From positions 311,898,166 to 311,962,165 of the forward strand of contig CM057009.1 in assembly GCA_029891345.1 (NCBI GenBank): DNA of 64,000 nt, written 5' to 3'. Origin of the DNA: Dryococelus australis (lineage: Eukaryota > Arthropoda > Insecta > Phasmatodea > Phasmatidae). Below, piece after piece: positions 11,008 through 22,939 of this stretch. The notes under the pieces were generated by a model. The model had not been told where the DNA came from. It searched no databases and was given only the letters and a program-made list of their open reading frames with translations. Positions within the stretch are counted from its first letter, which is position 1. Each line of letters opens with the position of its first letter. The translations under genes and the position numbers were made by a program.

Positions 11008-12351
11008 TGATGATTATGGTGCAGGGGTGTAGAAAATGGGTGATCTCAACGATGTCGATGGGGAATTGGGAGGGGGAAACTTTTGCTGCTTTTCTATGAG
11101 TGCATACTGAGGTAGGATCTGGAGTCGTCGTAGTTGGAGGTCCTAGCTTCTTATTGGCTGGTGGTGAGACTGGAGGTAGCTTACGTGGTCTCCCGTGAGG
11201 ACGATCTTGATCATCAGTTGCAGAGGCAGGTAGTGTAGCTGGATCTGTGTATGGCTTCACTCTATTCACATGGACAAGTGCTCGGAAGGGCAGCTGAAGC
11301 TTAAGGGTGACTGGAGAACACACCTCGATGACTGGATACGGTCTTTTCCAGGCTTGCTGGAACTTCTTAACTTAATTCTTCTTCAACACTGGATTGCTCA
11401 GGTACAAAAGATCACCAACCTTATACTGCCTGTTGACTGCCTTCTTATTGTACTGTGCCACTAGCTGCAATAATGTGATGTGGTTACTTTGCTTCACCGA
11501 TTTACACACATCGCACAGTTTTCTTGCTAACTCGACAACATGGCTGTTGCCAACTGCAGGAGATACAGTCAGGTGTTCATAAGGAGTGGGCATCTTCATG
11601 CCATGCACAACTTCATAGGGACTCAGTTGAGTATTGGTATGAACTTGGCTATTGTATGCTGCACAAACATAGGGTAAATACACACCCCAATCATCACTTC
11701 GGCTGCTTACATAATGGCTTATCATCTTGGCAATTGTCCGATGCACACGCTCAGTTATCCCATTTCGCCATGGATGCCCTGGGGTTGTTGTTCCCAACTT
11801 TTTTTCATGCAACAGCTGACACATCTCTTTCATGAGCGCTGAAACAAAATTTGTTCCCTGATCTGTGATAATTGAATCTGGCACACCAAATTTCAATATC
11901 CAGTCAAGCACAAAAGCTCTAGCTATTGGTTCAGCTGTTTCATCAGGGAGATGCTTCATAACCAGATATCTGGAGAAGTGATCAATAATTGACAAGATAT
12001 ATCTGTTACCACTTGCTGTTTTCGGCATAGGCCCTACAATGTCTGGACCTAAACTCTGGAAAAGTTATTCAGTTTCTGGCAACTCAACAAGATAGCTCGT
12101 GATTTCCCTTGGGTAGTTCGGCAGTTACAAGAGACACAATTTTGCACATAATGGTCTACTAACTGTTTACGATTTTTTCACCAATATATCTAAGCAATCT
12201 TACCATTTGTAGCTTTTTAACCTCAGTGACCAGCATACACAGAATCATGACATTCCTTTAAAAATTCATCCTGCTGAGACCTAGGAATGACCAGTCTTAA
12301 GCCCAAACGAGTTTCGCTAAACAGAAGACCATATTGTTCAACGAACTTTGA
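10970..12351 (-). pseudogene. pol: Ty3/gypsy integrase (pol 3' part), pseudogene
   Basis: Minus-strand integrase of an LTR retrotransposon. The zinc-binding N-terminus (12,030-12,350) is broken but retains a C-x-x-C pair (QNCVSCN). The catalytic core is a clean 218-codon stretch (11,372-12,028). It has LSIIDHFSRY with the first Asp, IITDQGTNF with the second, and HPWRNGITERVHRTI with the catalytic Glu, so the DDE triad is complete. After a short frameshift, WKRPYPVIEV and SPVTLKLQ (11,290-11,345) form the GPY/F-like module, followed by a proline-rich tail to 10,970. The frame breaks at about 11,365 and in the zinc region make it non-functional. The preserved core suggests the insertion is younger than the Polinton material. 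Confidence 0.88.
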
Positions 12352-12852
12352 CTACTGTCGGAAAAGCTGACACTCCTCGTCATTTTGTTGTTCGGCACTC
12401 ATATTTTCCTCTGCGCTAGCTTCTATCAAACGTACTCGGTTACACATGCAGTCTGGATTCCCGTGCTTTCTACATGGGCAATGCTGAATCTTGTAAACAT
12501 ACTCACTCAGCTGTAAGGACCAATGCATTAGTCTACCATTAGGATCCTTCAGACCCAACATCCACATAAGTGCAGCATGATCTGTCACTATTGTAAATCC
12601 ATTCCCAACCAAATAACATCGAAAATGTTTTATGCTCCATACAACTGCTAAGAGCTCTTTTTCAGTTACTGAATAGTTTGTTTCCACTTTGTTCAACTGT
12701 CTTGATGCATAAGTAACTGGGTGCTCTTCACCATTCACAACTTGAGATAAGACACTACCAATAGCGAACTGACTTGCATCAGTATTTAATATGAAAGGCT
12801 TACTGAAATCTGGGTAAGCAAGAACTGGAGAGGTCGTTAGTGCTTTTTTCAA
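12352..12852 (-). pseudogene. pol: Ty3/gypsy RNase H (pol middle part), truncated
   Basis: A minus-strand frame of 166 codons covers the connection and RNase H domain of a gypsy-type pol. YPDFSKPFILNTDASQFAIG holds the first catalytic Asp, NYSVTEKELLAVVW the Glu, and FTIVTDHAALMW the second Asp. The protease, reverse transcriptase and gag that should lie upstream (to the right) are missing. At about 12,853 the sequence changes abruptly into simple repeats. The element is therefore a 5'-truncated copy of roughly 3.6 kb. Confidence 0.9.
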
Positions 12853-13320
12853 GGAACATTGCTGAGGATTGCTGAGGATTGGTCAGGAGGATTGCTGAGG
12901 ATGAAGAATATTGGCTAGGAGGATTGGTGAGAAGGATCAATGAGGAGTATTTTTGGGATGATTATGAAAGAATGATGGGAAAAGTGAAATATTGATTGAA
13001 AGACTGTGGCGCAGATTGTGAAATATTGTGAAATATTGATTGAGACATAGAAATATTGTGGAGCAGATTACGATTGTGGAGCAGATTGCGATTGCTGAAT
13101 GGATTGCGGTGCAGATTGTGGAGTGTGCAGAGCGGATTGTGGAGTGTGCAGAGCAGATTGTGGAGTATGCGGAGCGGATTGTGGAATGTGCGGAGTGATT
13201 TTCGGAGCGTATTGCAGAGCGAGTAGAACCGATTGTGGAGAGGATTGCAAAAGATTGATGGAAAGATCGACATATTGATTGAAAAATTGAAAGATTGTGG
13301 AGCGGATTGTGAAAATCTTG
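12853..13320. repeat. Degenerate short tandem repeats (GGATTGCTGA, then GCAGATTGTGGAGTGTGCAG)
   Basis: The first part (12,860-12,960) is built from diverged copies of about 10-20 bp around AGGATTGCTGAGGATTG. The second part (13,010-13,320) repeats a unit of about 22 bp near GCAGATTGTGGAGTGTGCAG, clearest at 13,113-13,195. On the minus strand this gives an apparent protein of reiterated P-Q-S-A-P/L-H-T, a by-product of the repeat. The array begins where the gypsy element is truncated. Confidence 0.85.
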
Positions 13321-13920
13321 AATTAAATTTATAATTTTTTAAATATTTTTTTTTTTGTAATTTTATAATACTTTTCAATTTTATTTTGGTTTTAGAATGT
13401 CTAAGGTTACCAAGGTCAAAGTTACAACTATCAAACATGCCGGTAATGGTCAGTAATGTATTATGCTTGCTGACTTTTATGAATTTATGGAATGTTAACA
13501 ATTTTTGATTATATTTGGTTTTCTAGGTCATCCACGGTCATGGTTATAGGGTCAAGGTCATGGGTCACCTGGATACAAGATGGCAGTTGGGTGATGTAAC
13601 AAAATGGCAGCTGATCGTTTTCAGTACCTAGTCACCTTTAAGCTCAAACATTTAAATATTTTAATTAAAAATATTTAATAGAAAATATTTAAAGTTTTGA
13701 AATTTAAAATATTGAAAAATATATTTTTGAATGATTTTATAGATGTTTGGTTTTTTTTTAGAATTTTATGGACTTTTATTGTGATTTATGGGTATTTTTG
13801 GGGTCAAGGTGATTGCAGGTCAAAGGTAAAGGTGAAAGGCCAAGGGTCAGGATAATAATGCAATGGGGCGGCTAAGATAGCTGACAGAACCAAGATGGCT
13901 GATGGTTAGGTCTGACTCCT
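13321..13920 (+). other. AT-rich stretch and AAGGTCA-rich tract
   Basis: After an AT-rich stretch the region 13,525-13,570 and 13,800-13,850 contains several GGTCA and AAGGTCA words, including TCAAGGTCA, and AAGATGGCNG words at 13,571 and 13,890. The same vocabulary (the reverse complement TGACCTTGA and CCATCTTG) recurs in the non-coding part of the tandem array after 30.8 kb, suggesting a shared repeat ancestry. No gene is seen. Confidence 0.45.
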
Positions 13921-15089
13921 ATCCTGGGTCCCGTGTATCGGGAAAACCCTATGCCTATAAAATGAATATGGCCTCTACTGCTTCGTCCTGGAAAACTATC
14001 CTCCCAAATTCACCTGAGTTGACTGAAAATAGCCTTTCTGCGGATGTTTTTGCAGCTGGGAGCTCGGTGATATTTTGAGGAAAAATGAGAATTTTTTTAG
14101 GGATATAAGGCAAATGTTGAGCTACTCTCTTATTCAGTTGATCTTCTCCAAAAATCAACGTACATAACATCGTTATTAGTAGACAATTACATCGGACTTA
14201 TTGACTGTCCGGTTAAAAGAACAGAATTATAACCAGCCCACAATCATTCTTCATATGGAAGCATGGATTGCAATTCATATCTACTCAATCAAAACTAAGT
14301 ATTATGTATTGCAAATGTAACAGTAAATCTGGACACAAATCCCTCCAGTTTTTTACCAACACAGATTTGTGAATACAAATAAATATCACCATTGTATTAA
14401 AAGCACAAAAATCTTATGTGTAATGCGTTTTGAACCAATACGATTATGTCTTTTACACTTTTGCGCACATCATGTTGGTTTACAGTAAAATAAAATAGAA
14501 CATAAATATTATAGTTCTTAAAACAAAATTATTTTTAACGATCACAGTGGTACACAATATGACTTATATGTAGTACTTGGTAAACCTACTAAATAATATA
14601 AATATTATCTTAAAAGTGAGCAATTAGAAAATTCGCTGCACCAAGTACATATTCAAATCTTTGGATAAGTAATTAATTTTGCCCCCACATTGGAATAATT
14701 TAATTTAACATATGATAGTAAAACATGCGAAATACAAACACTAATACTTAAAGAACAATAATCAGAATATTGAAAAATATATAAAATTGTTGTGTTATTA
14801 TGTGAGTATACATTAACTATGGGGCCAAAAGTTCCTTGCTAATACTTTCTCTTGCCTCTTTATAAACATCCTACTCCCCCTACCTCAACACCAACACCTT
14901 CTCATTTAGTACTGACATTACATTGACTCGAATACTAACCATTAATCTGACAATTAACAGGTTCTTAGGTGATACTACCAAAACGTTTTGTCAGAAAAAA
15001 AATATTTTTCTCGAGAAGTGAATAGTATCTGTGATGACTGTCATAAACAGGAGACGTTCAAGTACATATAGTTTTTAACAATAAAATTG
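13921..15089. other. No gene seen
   Basis: AT-rich sequence. A 71-codon minus-strand frame at 13,955-14,170 contains no recognised motif and is not called as a gene. Confidence 0.5.
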
Positions 15090-15425
15090 AACTTACAATA
15101 AATATTCGATGAGCATGGCCTACCTTCTGCTGCCTCTGATGGTAAACACTCAGTCTAAGGGAGTCATGCTACTGCGTTCTCTCTGAGCTCACTACCATAT
15201 CTCGATTGGAAGGATATGGGGCTGTAGTCAAGATGATCTAAACATCTGATATGAGGCTTCACAAGTACATGTTAGAACACCAGGATGGCCACAATTCAGA
15301 CGTCTAGATCACTACTTTTGTATTTACCTCGGACTGGGCAGACGTTATCTCGAACCACTAATAAAGTTGGATATATACAGTGTAAACAATGACACGTAGA
15401 TTTAAAAAAAAAATAATCAGAACAC
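15090..15425 (+). repeat. Dispersed repeat family R2, copy A
   Basis: About 335 bp that aligns with 21,037-21,375 in the same orientation. Shared landmarks in order are ACTTACAATAA, CTTCTGCTGCCTCTG, GTAAACA, a GTCATNCTNCTG block, CACTACC, CTAGATCACT, TTTGCCT/TTTACCT with GGACAG/GGGCAG, and AATAATCAGAAC. Substitutions and short indels show it is old. No shared coding frame exists, so it is probably a non-autonomous transposon. Confidence 0.72.
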
Positions 15426-15879
15426 ATTACTTAAGTTGGCCCTCGCCCTAAAATATTGAATTCTTGGTTTTTCTAGTTGGTTAATATTTACAAAAAAATA
15501 CCGAAAATGTCATTGTTTTTCGAGAAAATATTTACGCAGAGGCTAGCCTTCAATATCCTAGATGCACACTCGCAACCATCATTCCACTATTGGCCCATTG
15601 CCTTCGTGTGAAGACAGACTGTTCATGAGTGAATCAGAATTAAATTTCTTCGATACTGACAGTCCATTATTCGCGGGTAGACAGATAAGATGCGTAACAA
15701 ATCACTTGGTCCAATCAAAAAAGTGGATCTGAATTAAAGTGAATTGGAATACAACTTGTCCGGAAATATTTTCGCGAAAACCAGGGGGTCATTACAATTT
15801 TAATGTTGCATCTGGCAGAATTATACGAAATGTCCAGGAAAGGTGATATTGAGCAGGGTTTACATAAGTGCCCAATGTA
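15426..15879. other. No gene seen
   Basis: No supported feature. Open frames overlapping the right edge are shadows of the purine-rich tract that follows. Confidence 0.5.
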
Positions 15880-16010
15880 AATGGGAAATGTTAAGGACAA
15901 ATGGAATTTTTTTTTGTCAAATTCTAGGAATTTTAGGGAAATTTTAGAGATCTTGAGAATTTTAAAGGAAAAACGGGAAATGTTGAGGGAAAAACTTAAA
16001 TTCATGACGT
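15880..16010 (+). repeat. Purine-rich degenerate repeat
   Basis: Loose repeats of GGGAAATGTTGAGG and TTTTAGGGAAATTTTAG run through this interval. The sequence is low in complexity with no clear period. Confidence 0.5.
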
Positions 16011-16388
16011 TATCCTGGATGCCCGACAGAGCCACGGCACCACAGCCTCCAGCCTTTGTCCTCTGACCTATATTTGCCATATACTTAACTCTAGAACCAA
16101 CACTCGTGTCACAGGATTTGTAACAACAAAGATGTCAATATCGTAGAGCTTATAATTGAAACGTAGTTCTCCCCTCCACAGCTGCCTCGGAGATACCTAG
16201 ATGCTGACGATGAACATGTCTGTTTTCGCTGCGCAGTGTATTCGGATAATTTTCGCAGGAGGGCCAGCGAATTCGATTTATTTGCGCCACAAGGTGACAT
16301 TTCCACACTTCATGTTCCGGCACTTTTCCGTGTAAATTGTTAATTCTTATAGCGATGCACTTTCAAAGCTGCAAGCGTACGGCTGATG

Positions 16389-16700
16389 TCACAAACTTAG
16401 TACAACTACGAGCTCGGAACTAGTGCAATACGACGTTGCTCCGGGCTATATTCACGTACAAAGAAAGTGATCAGCCGCATGCACTTGGGGATTTAATAGA
16501 AGGACGACGTCACATTCTTGGTACAGCTGCTTGCCCTTAAATAAAGTTGTTCGAAGAATGCACAAACTGAATCCGCGTGAACAAATAGTGACTGACAGTA
16601 AGTCACAATATCTGTTGTGCAAGTTAAATTCGGCTCAAAGGCAGAAGTCCGCCACATTAGTACACGCACACTTGTAGGGCAAGTCGGTGTGAGGGCATGG
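16389..16700 (+). repeat. Dispersed repeat family R1, copy B
   Basis: Partner of 6,221-6,530 in the same orientation. The left edge is TCACAAACTTAGTACA, the centre has TTGGTACAGCTG and ACTGAATCCGCGTG, and the right edge CTTGTAGGGCAAGTC. Homology stops on both sides within a few bases of the same positions as in copy A, which defines the element ends approximately. Confidence 0.75.
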
Positions 16701-17640
16701 GTAGTGGGAGCGAGGCGATTCTGGACCACTAATGCAAGAGTGATCTACGAGGTATTAACATTTTTTATGTTGTGTCGTTTCCCACTTGCCCCTCCGCAGT
16801 TTGTGTGTAATCGCCACCCCCTACTTCCACCCCCTCACCCTGAGGTGTGTTTTGATTAGCTGTACCCCTAACCAATCCCTCCCTGTCACTACGAAGTCTG
16901 CTGTGATTGGCTTTTGATATTATCCCTCCTACTTGTGGTTGTGGTTGGAGTTACCCCTCCTTCCCATGGAGGTGTGCTGTGATTGGTCGGTTGTGTGTGA
17001 ATGTTGTGAATGAATACTGAGCTCTGGAGGTTGGGATGAACAGCATAGGGCCTGTCTGTCCGAAAGTTGATGAGCAACTGAGGTCAGTATTGTACAATTA
17101 GAGAAATTACAATCACAAATCTGACATTTAACTAATTTAAAAATTATTGTTACATATCCAGTAATAATAACTAATCGAATATTGGCAATAACAAATCTGG
17201 CAATTTAAGAATTGGGAAACAACAGTTACAAATCTAACTTTTATCGAATTAAAAAACAATTAGTAATCTAGGAAATGACTGTTACAATTGAAGTACCATG
17301 CAATGAGTAATTACTTACTAAGTACTCGTAATGAATAATTAGCAATTACATATAGCACAAGTAGTCAGAAAGTACTGAGACATTAATAAACTATTGCCAT
17401 TAAGTGCAAATTCCACACAACATAAGCATACGGAGACCCTAATTGCATGTCTGCACCATGGCACTCTGGACTGCAGCATTAACTCAGTTTGGGGTTGTAA
17501 ATAACATATACCCCCAGCCCAAAGGTCTTGCACTATTTATATTAAATAAAGTGTGTGAATTTTCAGTTAAGTTATTTTTATTATAAAAAAGTCTGTTTAA
17601 GTAAAGTATTATTTTAATTATCATGTGTCAAATACACACA
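16701..17640. other. No gene; CCAAT-containing imperfect repeats and AT-rich DNA
   Basis: Between 16,840 and 16,995 a TGTGNTTTGATTAG/TGTGATTGGC/TGTGATTGGT segment recurs about every 65-75 bp, placing inverted CCAAT words (ATTGG) at two of the three positions. From 17,100 to 17,300 weak repeats of TTACAAATCTGAC-like words are present. No open frame is supported. The CCAAT words could be promoter debris of an element, but no TATA box or transcript start can be paired with them. Confidence 0.4.
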
Positions 17641-17641
17641 A

Positions 17642-17728
17642 TGTGTCGAGAGTTTATAGCCACACGTATGGGCATTCAAATTAATACTGTAAAACCGATG
17701 ATATGTGTTACAGTATTATGGTCAATCT
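17642..17728 (+). repeat. Local direct repeat, copy 1
   Basis: About 87 bp with the core GAGAGTTTATAGCCACACGT followed by GGGCATTCAAATTAATACTG. It recurs at 18,034-18,120 with about six differences and small indels. The copies are about 390 bp apart. Confidence 0.85.
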
Positions 17729-18033
17729 ACACATGTCGCTTGAAACTAACACATCTGTCGTTGTACCAGTTCCTGCCATCATATTATCTGCACGATACTC
17801 CAATTTCTATATAATCTATGGCGGCAGTGTTTGGCAAATAATATGCAGTCCTCGATTATCGACTGAAATAGATTCCAAAGAATAAGCGACTTTACTCTGG
17901 TTTCTCTATGGAAGTTATGAATATTCCTTTCTGTGAGCAGGAGTATAGTAATCATTGGTTATCTTGGGCTTAAATTCTCGTAGCCTTCACATTGGGTCGA
18001 CAAAATTAATTATTTCATGTGTTATATAGACAA

Positions 18034-18120
18034 AATGCGTGGAGAGTTTATAGCCACACGTTTGGGCATTCAAATTAATACTGTAACACCTATGATATGT
18101 TACAATATTATGACAAATCT
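18034..18120 (+). repeat. Local direct repeat, copy 2
   Basis: Second copy of the 17,642-17,728 repeat, same orientation. The pair could be the ends of a small element or a simple segmental duplication. The sequence between them shows no gene. Confidence 0.85.
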
Positions 18121-18639
18121 CATTCGCTATAAAATATTATTTCTGTGCTATGTAATATAAGATATGAATGTGTAATGCAATGATAAAATATCATTATATA
18201 TGTGAGTGAGTCTGATAGGTTATATTAATGATATACCTCGGCTGAACACTATGCTGCCACACTAAAAAATCGTGTTGTTCATCCAAACTTCCATTACCTC
18301 TATAGACTGAAACAAGTTGATCATTAATACTAATAAACAAACAGAAAAGTCTTAATTAAAGTAAATAAATAGAAACGAATAAAATTACTTTCATTTTAAT
18401 GCTGATGAGTGGTTTTAACAACAGCTAACTGAACTAAACCAATTTCTAATTATATGCTACTTTTGCAGAACTTGAGTTACGAAATATTATACTATACTAA
18501 TTCTCAAATTTAAAAGCAACACCAGCCTGCGCATTGCACATCTACAGATTTACAAACATTTGACATTTCTAATTCTGGTGTCATAAATGAATTTATATTA
18601 GCTTGGGGAATAATACGACTTAAGTGGGTCGATAGCATA
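18121..18639. other. No gene seen; AT-rich
   Basis: AT-rich DNA with no supported feature. Confidence 0.5.
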
Positions 18640-18915
18640 AAATAACCGTAACACTGCTGATGTCGTGGAGTCATCCTTCACTGGCGTGGAACCAAGGAAC
18701 AGCTCTCTCGCTCACCACGGACAGCACATATCCTGGTGGTGTTTTCCGAACTCGTCCTCTGCGGGCCAAAACTGAGGAGGTCGGCACAGAATCGGAACCT
18801 CTCCAGAATCCGCAGACAGTAGCACTCCTCTCGCAGAATTGGCTCTCCCAACACCAGACACTGCATCGTTCTTGGTGCGAAGTCGAAAACCCCAAAGTCC
18901 TCCTTTACTAGGCCG
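18640..18915. other. Isolated GC-rich island
   Basis: About 275 bp of near-balanced composition inside very AT-rich DNA. It is open on both strands (18,660-18,911 plus, 18,671-18,895 minus), which follows from the low frequency of stop codons. Neither translation shows a domain I recognise. It may be a processed exon, an element fragment or a foreign insert. Confidence 0.4.
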
Positions 18916-21036
18916 GCCTTCCTTCTGGGCTCATCATATAGCTTATATCGAATTACTTCTTTTAAACATGTAAAGGCTCAATATTTTAATACTTCGTAAT
19001 TAATTATTTATCTCTGTCATACATATCAAATTTTTCAATTAAATATTATAGATTATCTTTCATGCTCAGGGCTGACTTCTTTTCTAGCTTGCCTCTCATT
19101 CATCCTAAATTGGAATGAGTAAGTTTTTTGTTCTATCGGATAATTGTTCGAAAACATAAATAAAACGTGATAGGTCAGCTGGTGTGGCATTATTATTTTG
19201 AGAAAAAAACGATTTTGAGAAAACTAAAGATAATGCTTGTTACAGAGACAAATACTCGTGCAAAGAAACCATGGACAATCATTAGACTTGCATGGCTTAT
19301 ACCACACAACTGTCAAAATAAATAAGTTCACACATATCACATTGAACATATGCTAAGCATATTATACATTGCATTAAATTTTGGCATTTAAATCAAATTT
19401 AAATACATGTAATAGTCATTATAAAGTCATAAATATTGTAGTGTTACAGAATAAATCCTGTTCAATTATGTTTTCGCACCCAGTGTTTGTAAAGAATGAT
19501 TCATTAAACAGTTTATTTTTCCTGCTGTGGAAGCAAAGACTATTTCCTTTTGTAACTGTATATTGTAATAATTGGTATTCGTGTTTGAACTCATTTCAAA
19601 TTAGTAAGAGTAAAATGTCTTGTAAAAGGATTATGCTGTATATATGTAACATATTAATTAATTGAAAGAAAAGTCAAAATTAAAGACAGGCTTATTTCCC
19701 GAAAACACATCAAATTTGTTTCCTTTCTTTTTTTTTATTAATACATTGAGTAACACTTCAAAAACATTGTCTTGAAATTTTCCAAATTCTTCAGACATTG
19801 ATATCTCACCCATATATCAAAATTTAAAATAACATTATTTATCCAATAAGACCCGGTGTACACAATTATCTATATTACGCATGTGTAGGTATGTTTCCAT
19901 CTGTACTGCACACTGCGAAGCTCAATCACCTTGTTCTTGCCTGTTGATTAAAGGTATTTCAAACCAACTTACTGGTCTAGGTCATAATTGGTTCATACAA
20001 ATGTAGCCGAACATATAGTCTACATTTAATTGGTTTTGACAATGAAACAATTGTTGTGTCCATTTTAATATGGCATATATATTAATATTAAGTATTGAAG
20101 TACTTTATACCCTAAATTAAAGTGGGTCTGAAAGGGTTAAAGATTATAATACAAACTCTAAAACATATAGAATAATTAATCTGCCATGAAGACATTTTTT
20201 TAGTTTAGAATTTAGTTTTACCCATATGGCCACATATAACTATAACATATCTTAAAAAATATATTTATCCTTCACCTCCGCTTCCTCAGACTCAACAACA
20301 TCCTCATCCTTAACCACCTCCTGCTTCTCCAACCTCATTTTGTTCCATCATTATGATGTGTTAACAAAATTCTATGAAAAATCCTGTCGTTTAGGTCACA
20401 CATGCGACATACAATTTGTTGACACATTTTTCTCCTTATTCGTAAGTTTTTATGATTTTTGGATATGTCCCAATGATTTGTAAACAAATATGTGTTCTTG
20501 TTTATATTTGCTTTATTTGTGCTTCTTTCAATGCATTTAATGTTTACCTATCATATGTAATATGTTTATTTGTTTATTTTTGCCTTGATTATTTACAATT
20601 AAGTTTGGTTTAAGATTTTGTTAATTTTTCTAGAACATTTAAATTTTTGTTTTTATACTTGACGTGACACCGTTGATAAATCTTTTCATTTTTCATTCAT
20701 TATATACTTTTTGTTGCCTTTTATGGACGATTTTCGCCATGATTATCTACAGCTGTGTCAAAAGGCAAACTTTCATAATTTTTTCAGGAAATGTTTGTTT
20801 TTGGAAGATTTTTCAAGAAAATTCCTATGTTTAGGATAATATATATGTAGACATTCTCTAAAACTAATATAAATTACCATCGAAGCAGAACAGTTATCTA
20901 CAAACAATACTGTCTGTGGTGTTACTTCCAGCACAGTTTGTCAGCGAAAAATAATTTATGGAGAATTAAGGTGAATCTATGTTGGCTGCGCCTTTCAGTA
21001 GCAGCTTAATTTCGCAGAAATTTCAAATAAAATGTA
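18916..21036. other. No gene seen; AT-rich
   Basis: About 2.1 kb of AT-rich DNA. A 94-codon plus-strand open frame at 19,381-19,665 has no recognisable motif and is not called. Confidence 0.5.
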
Positions 21037-21375
21037 TAACTTACAATAACTCCTCAGTGAGCGTGACATTTCTTCTGCTGCCTCTGGTAGTAAACATTCA
21101 TGTCTATGGGTGTCATCCTGCTGAGTAACACCGAGGTCACTACCCCATCTTGATTACCAGATTTTTGGATTGGAGTCAATATGAACTAAGCTTCTGTTTT
21201 GAGAACTGGTTAGTAGTAATTTTAACACTACCAGGCCCTCAACACAGATACCTAGATCACTTCTTCTGCATTTGCCTTGGACAGAAAAGATGTCTGGAAA
21301 CACTACAAAATGTGCACACAGAGAGAGTAAATCATCACACAATGCTTCTCAACAAATAATCAGAACTCATTCATT
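21037..21375 (+). repeat. Dispersed repeat family R2, copy B
   Basis: Partner of 15,090-15,425. It keeps CTTACAATAA, CTTCTGCTGCCTCTG, GTAAACA, GTCATCCTGCTGAG, CCTAGATCACTTCT, TGCCTTGGACAG and AATAATCAGAACTCATT in the same order. The open frames within it on both strands are not conserved in copy A. Confidence 0.72.
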
Positions 21376-22935
21376 AAAGCCAGCCACCCCTACATATAAT
21401 GATATTTCATTTTCTAGCCCGTTAATTTATTTTTTAAAATTAAGTTTCTGCAAGTGTCACTGTGCCCGAATTGCGATTGACATTACCCAGCATTAGACTT
21501 AACGACTGAAAAACAATGTCGTATAATTTACAATAAGGATTTTACCAAATATTGGCACAATTAATAATGTGACATAGTTATAAGTTCGTATTTCACTTGT
21601 ATTAACTGTTCTGAAGAGTAAAATCAATATCTAGTTGTGAGTTGGGGTATTTTCACGATTAGCTTTGATAAAATACTGAAATAGTTATAACGGCCAAGGG
21701 ACTAATATGTTTGGTGTAGGATCACCTTCAACAATTTTATCTAATTTTTTAAGCATACTAATATATTATATTTTCTGGTAATGATTTCAGTGATTTTACA
21801 TTTTTCTTGTTTTAACACTTCATTTAGCAAATATGATTATACCTCATTTCATAATTTACAACTCAATATCAAATAAAACCTAATAACACAACAATTCTTC
21901 ACAACTGAATATTCAATTAGCATAGCCATGTATCTTAAAATAGTTTTAAGTCCAACACGGAATAATATCAAATGATGGAGAATCAAAGTCTTATCTCTAT
22001 GAATAAAAATTGTCACCCTCTCCATCATCAGTAATACGTCCTTGCTCTGACCAATCTTAGAGTCCTTGAACATTCATCTCAGCTGGCGAAGATGAGATGA
22101 GCTGGTGGGTAGCTCCTGTCTCACTTTAACCTTCTCTGCTGTAACACTTATTAAACATTCCAGTTCAAATTTTAAATTATTTATCATTACAACTTCTATC
22201 AACAATTCGTTCACTTTTCATTTATTGTTCATTCTATTTGTCTTGGCTTAGCAAAAAAAAAATGTTTTTCCTTCGTCTAACACTTATTGAAAGTTTCTGG
22301 ATATATTAATTTTTCAGACATTGCAGTGGTTTATAAAAGTGTCTTTCAGGCAAAATATGTTGGTGTAAATTCATTGTTCTTTTGGCTCACATGCAAATGA
22401 AACATCCTTTCTCATTTAAAGTTTATTAATCGAATTTGGCAATAATAAGATGACTCAACTGTACAGATCAGTGTTGAACATAACTGACTACTATCTGTTT
22501 TTAGAAATACCTGAAAATTATATCAGGTCACCATAAAATTATACTGCTTTCATAAGCAAATTTACTGAATAAAAATATGAAACTGCAATGATGTTCATCA
22601 ATCTTACATCTATAAGCAATTTACTTCTGAAACCTTAGTTCAGGAGCTAAATGATATGTGTGTTAAAAGAAACACAACCACACAATTCGAAGTTATCTGA
22701 AAAAGGAGTTATATGAAGAACCTAATCAAAACAAATTATATATATATATATACATTCAGAAGACCCTATGAAAGAAATCTTACATGTGTTTTTTCTTTTC
22801 CAAGTTCGCGTTTAATTCTAGCGAAACTTGCAGTCAGAAGTTGGCTTATTCATTGCAGTTTTTATTTAGTTTCGGTTTTTGGTCTTCACTCTTTATAAAA
22901 TCTTTCTCTGTATAAATAAAAAAGGAAAACAATAA
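21376..22935. other. No gene seen; AT-rich
   Basis: About 1.5 kb of AT-rich DNA with a short (TA)n run at about 22,737-22,752. Nothing coding is supported. Confidence 0.55.
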
Positions 22936-22939
22936 CATG

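Noticed and set aside
12962-13501. 179-codon minus-strand frame rich in Asn, Leu, His, Pro and Ser repeats
   Set aside because: It is produced by the 22-bp tandem repeat at 13,010-13,320, and no start or domain supports a gene.
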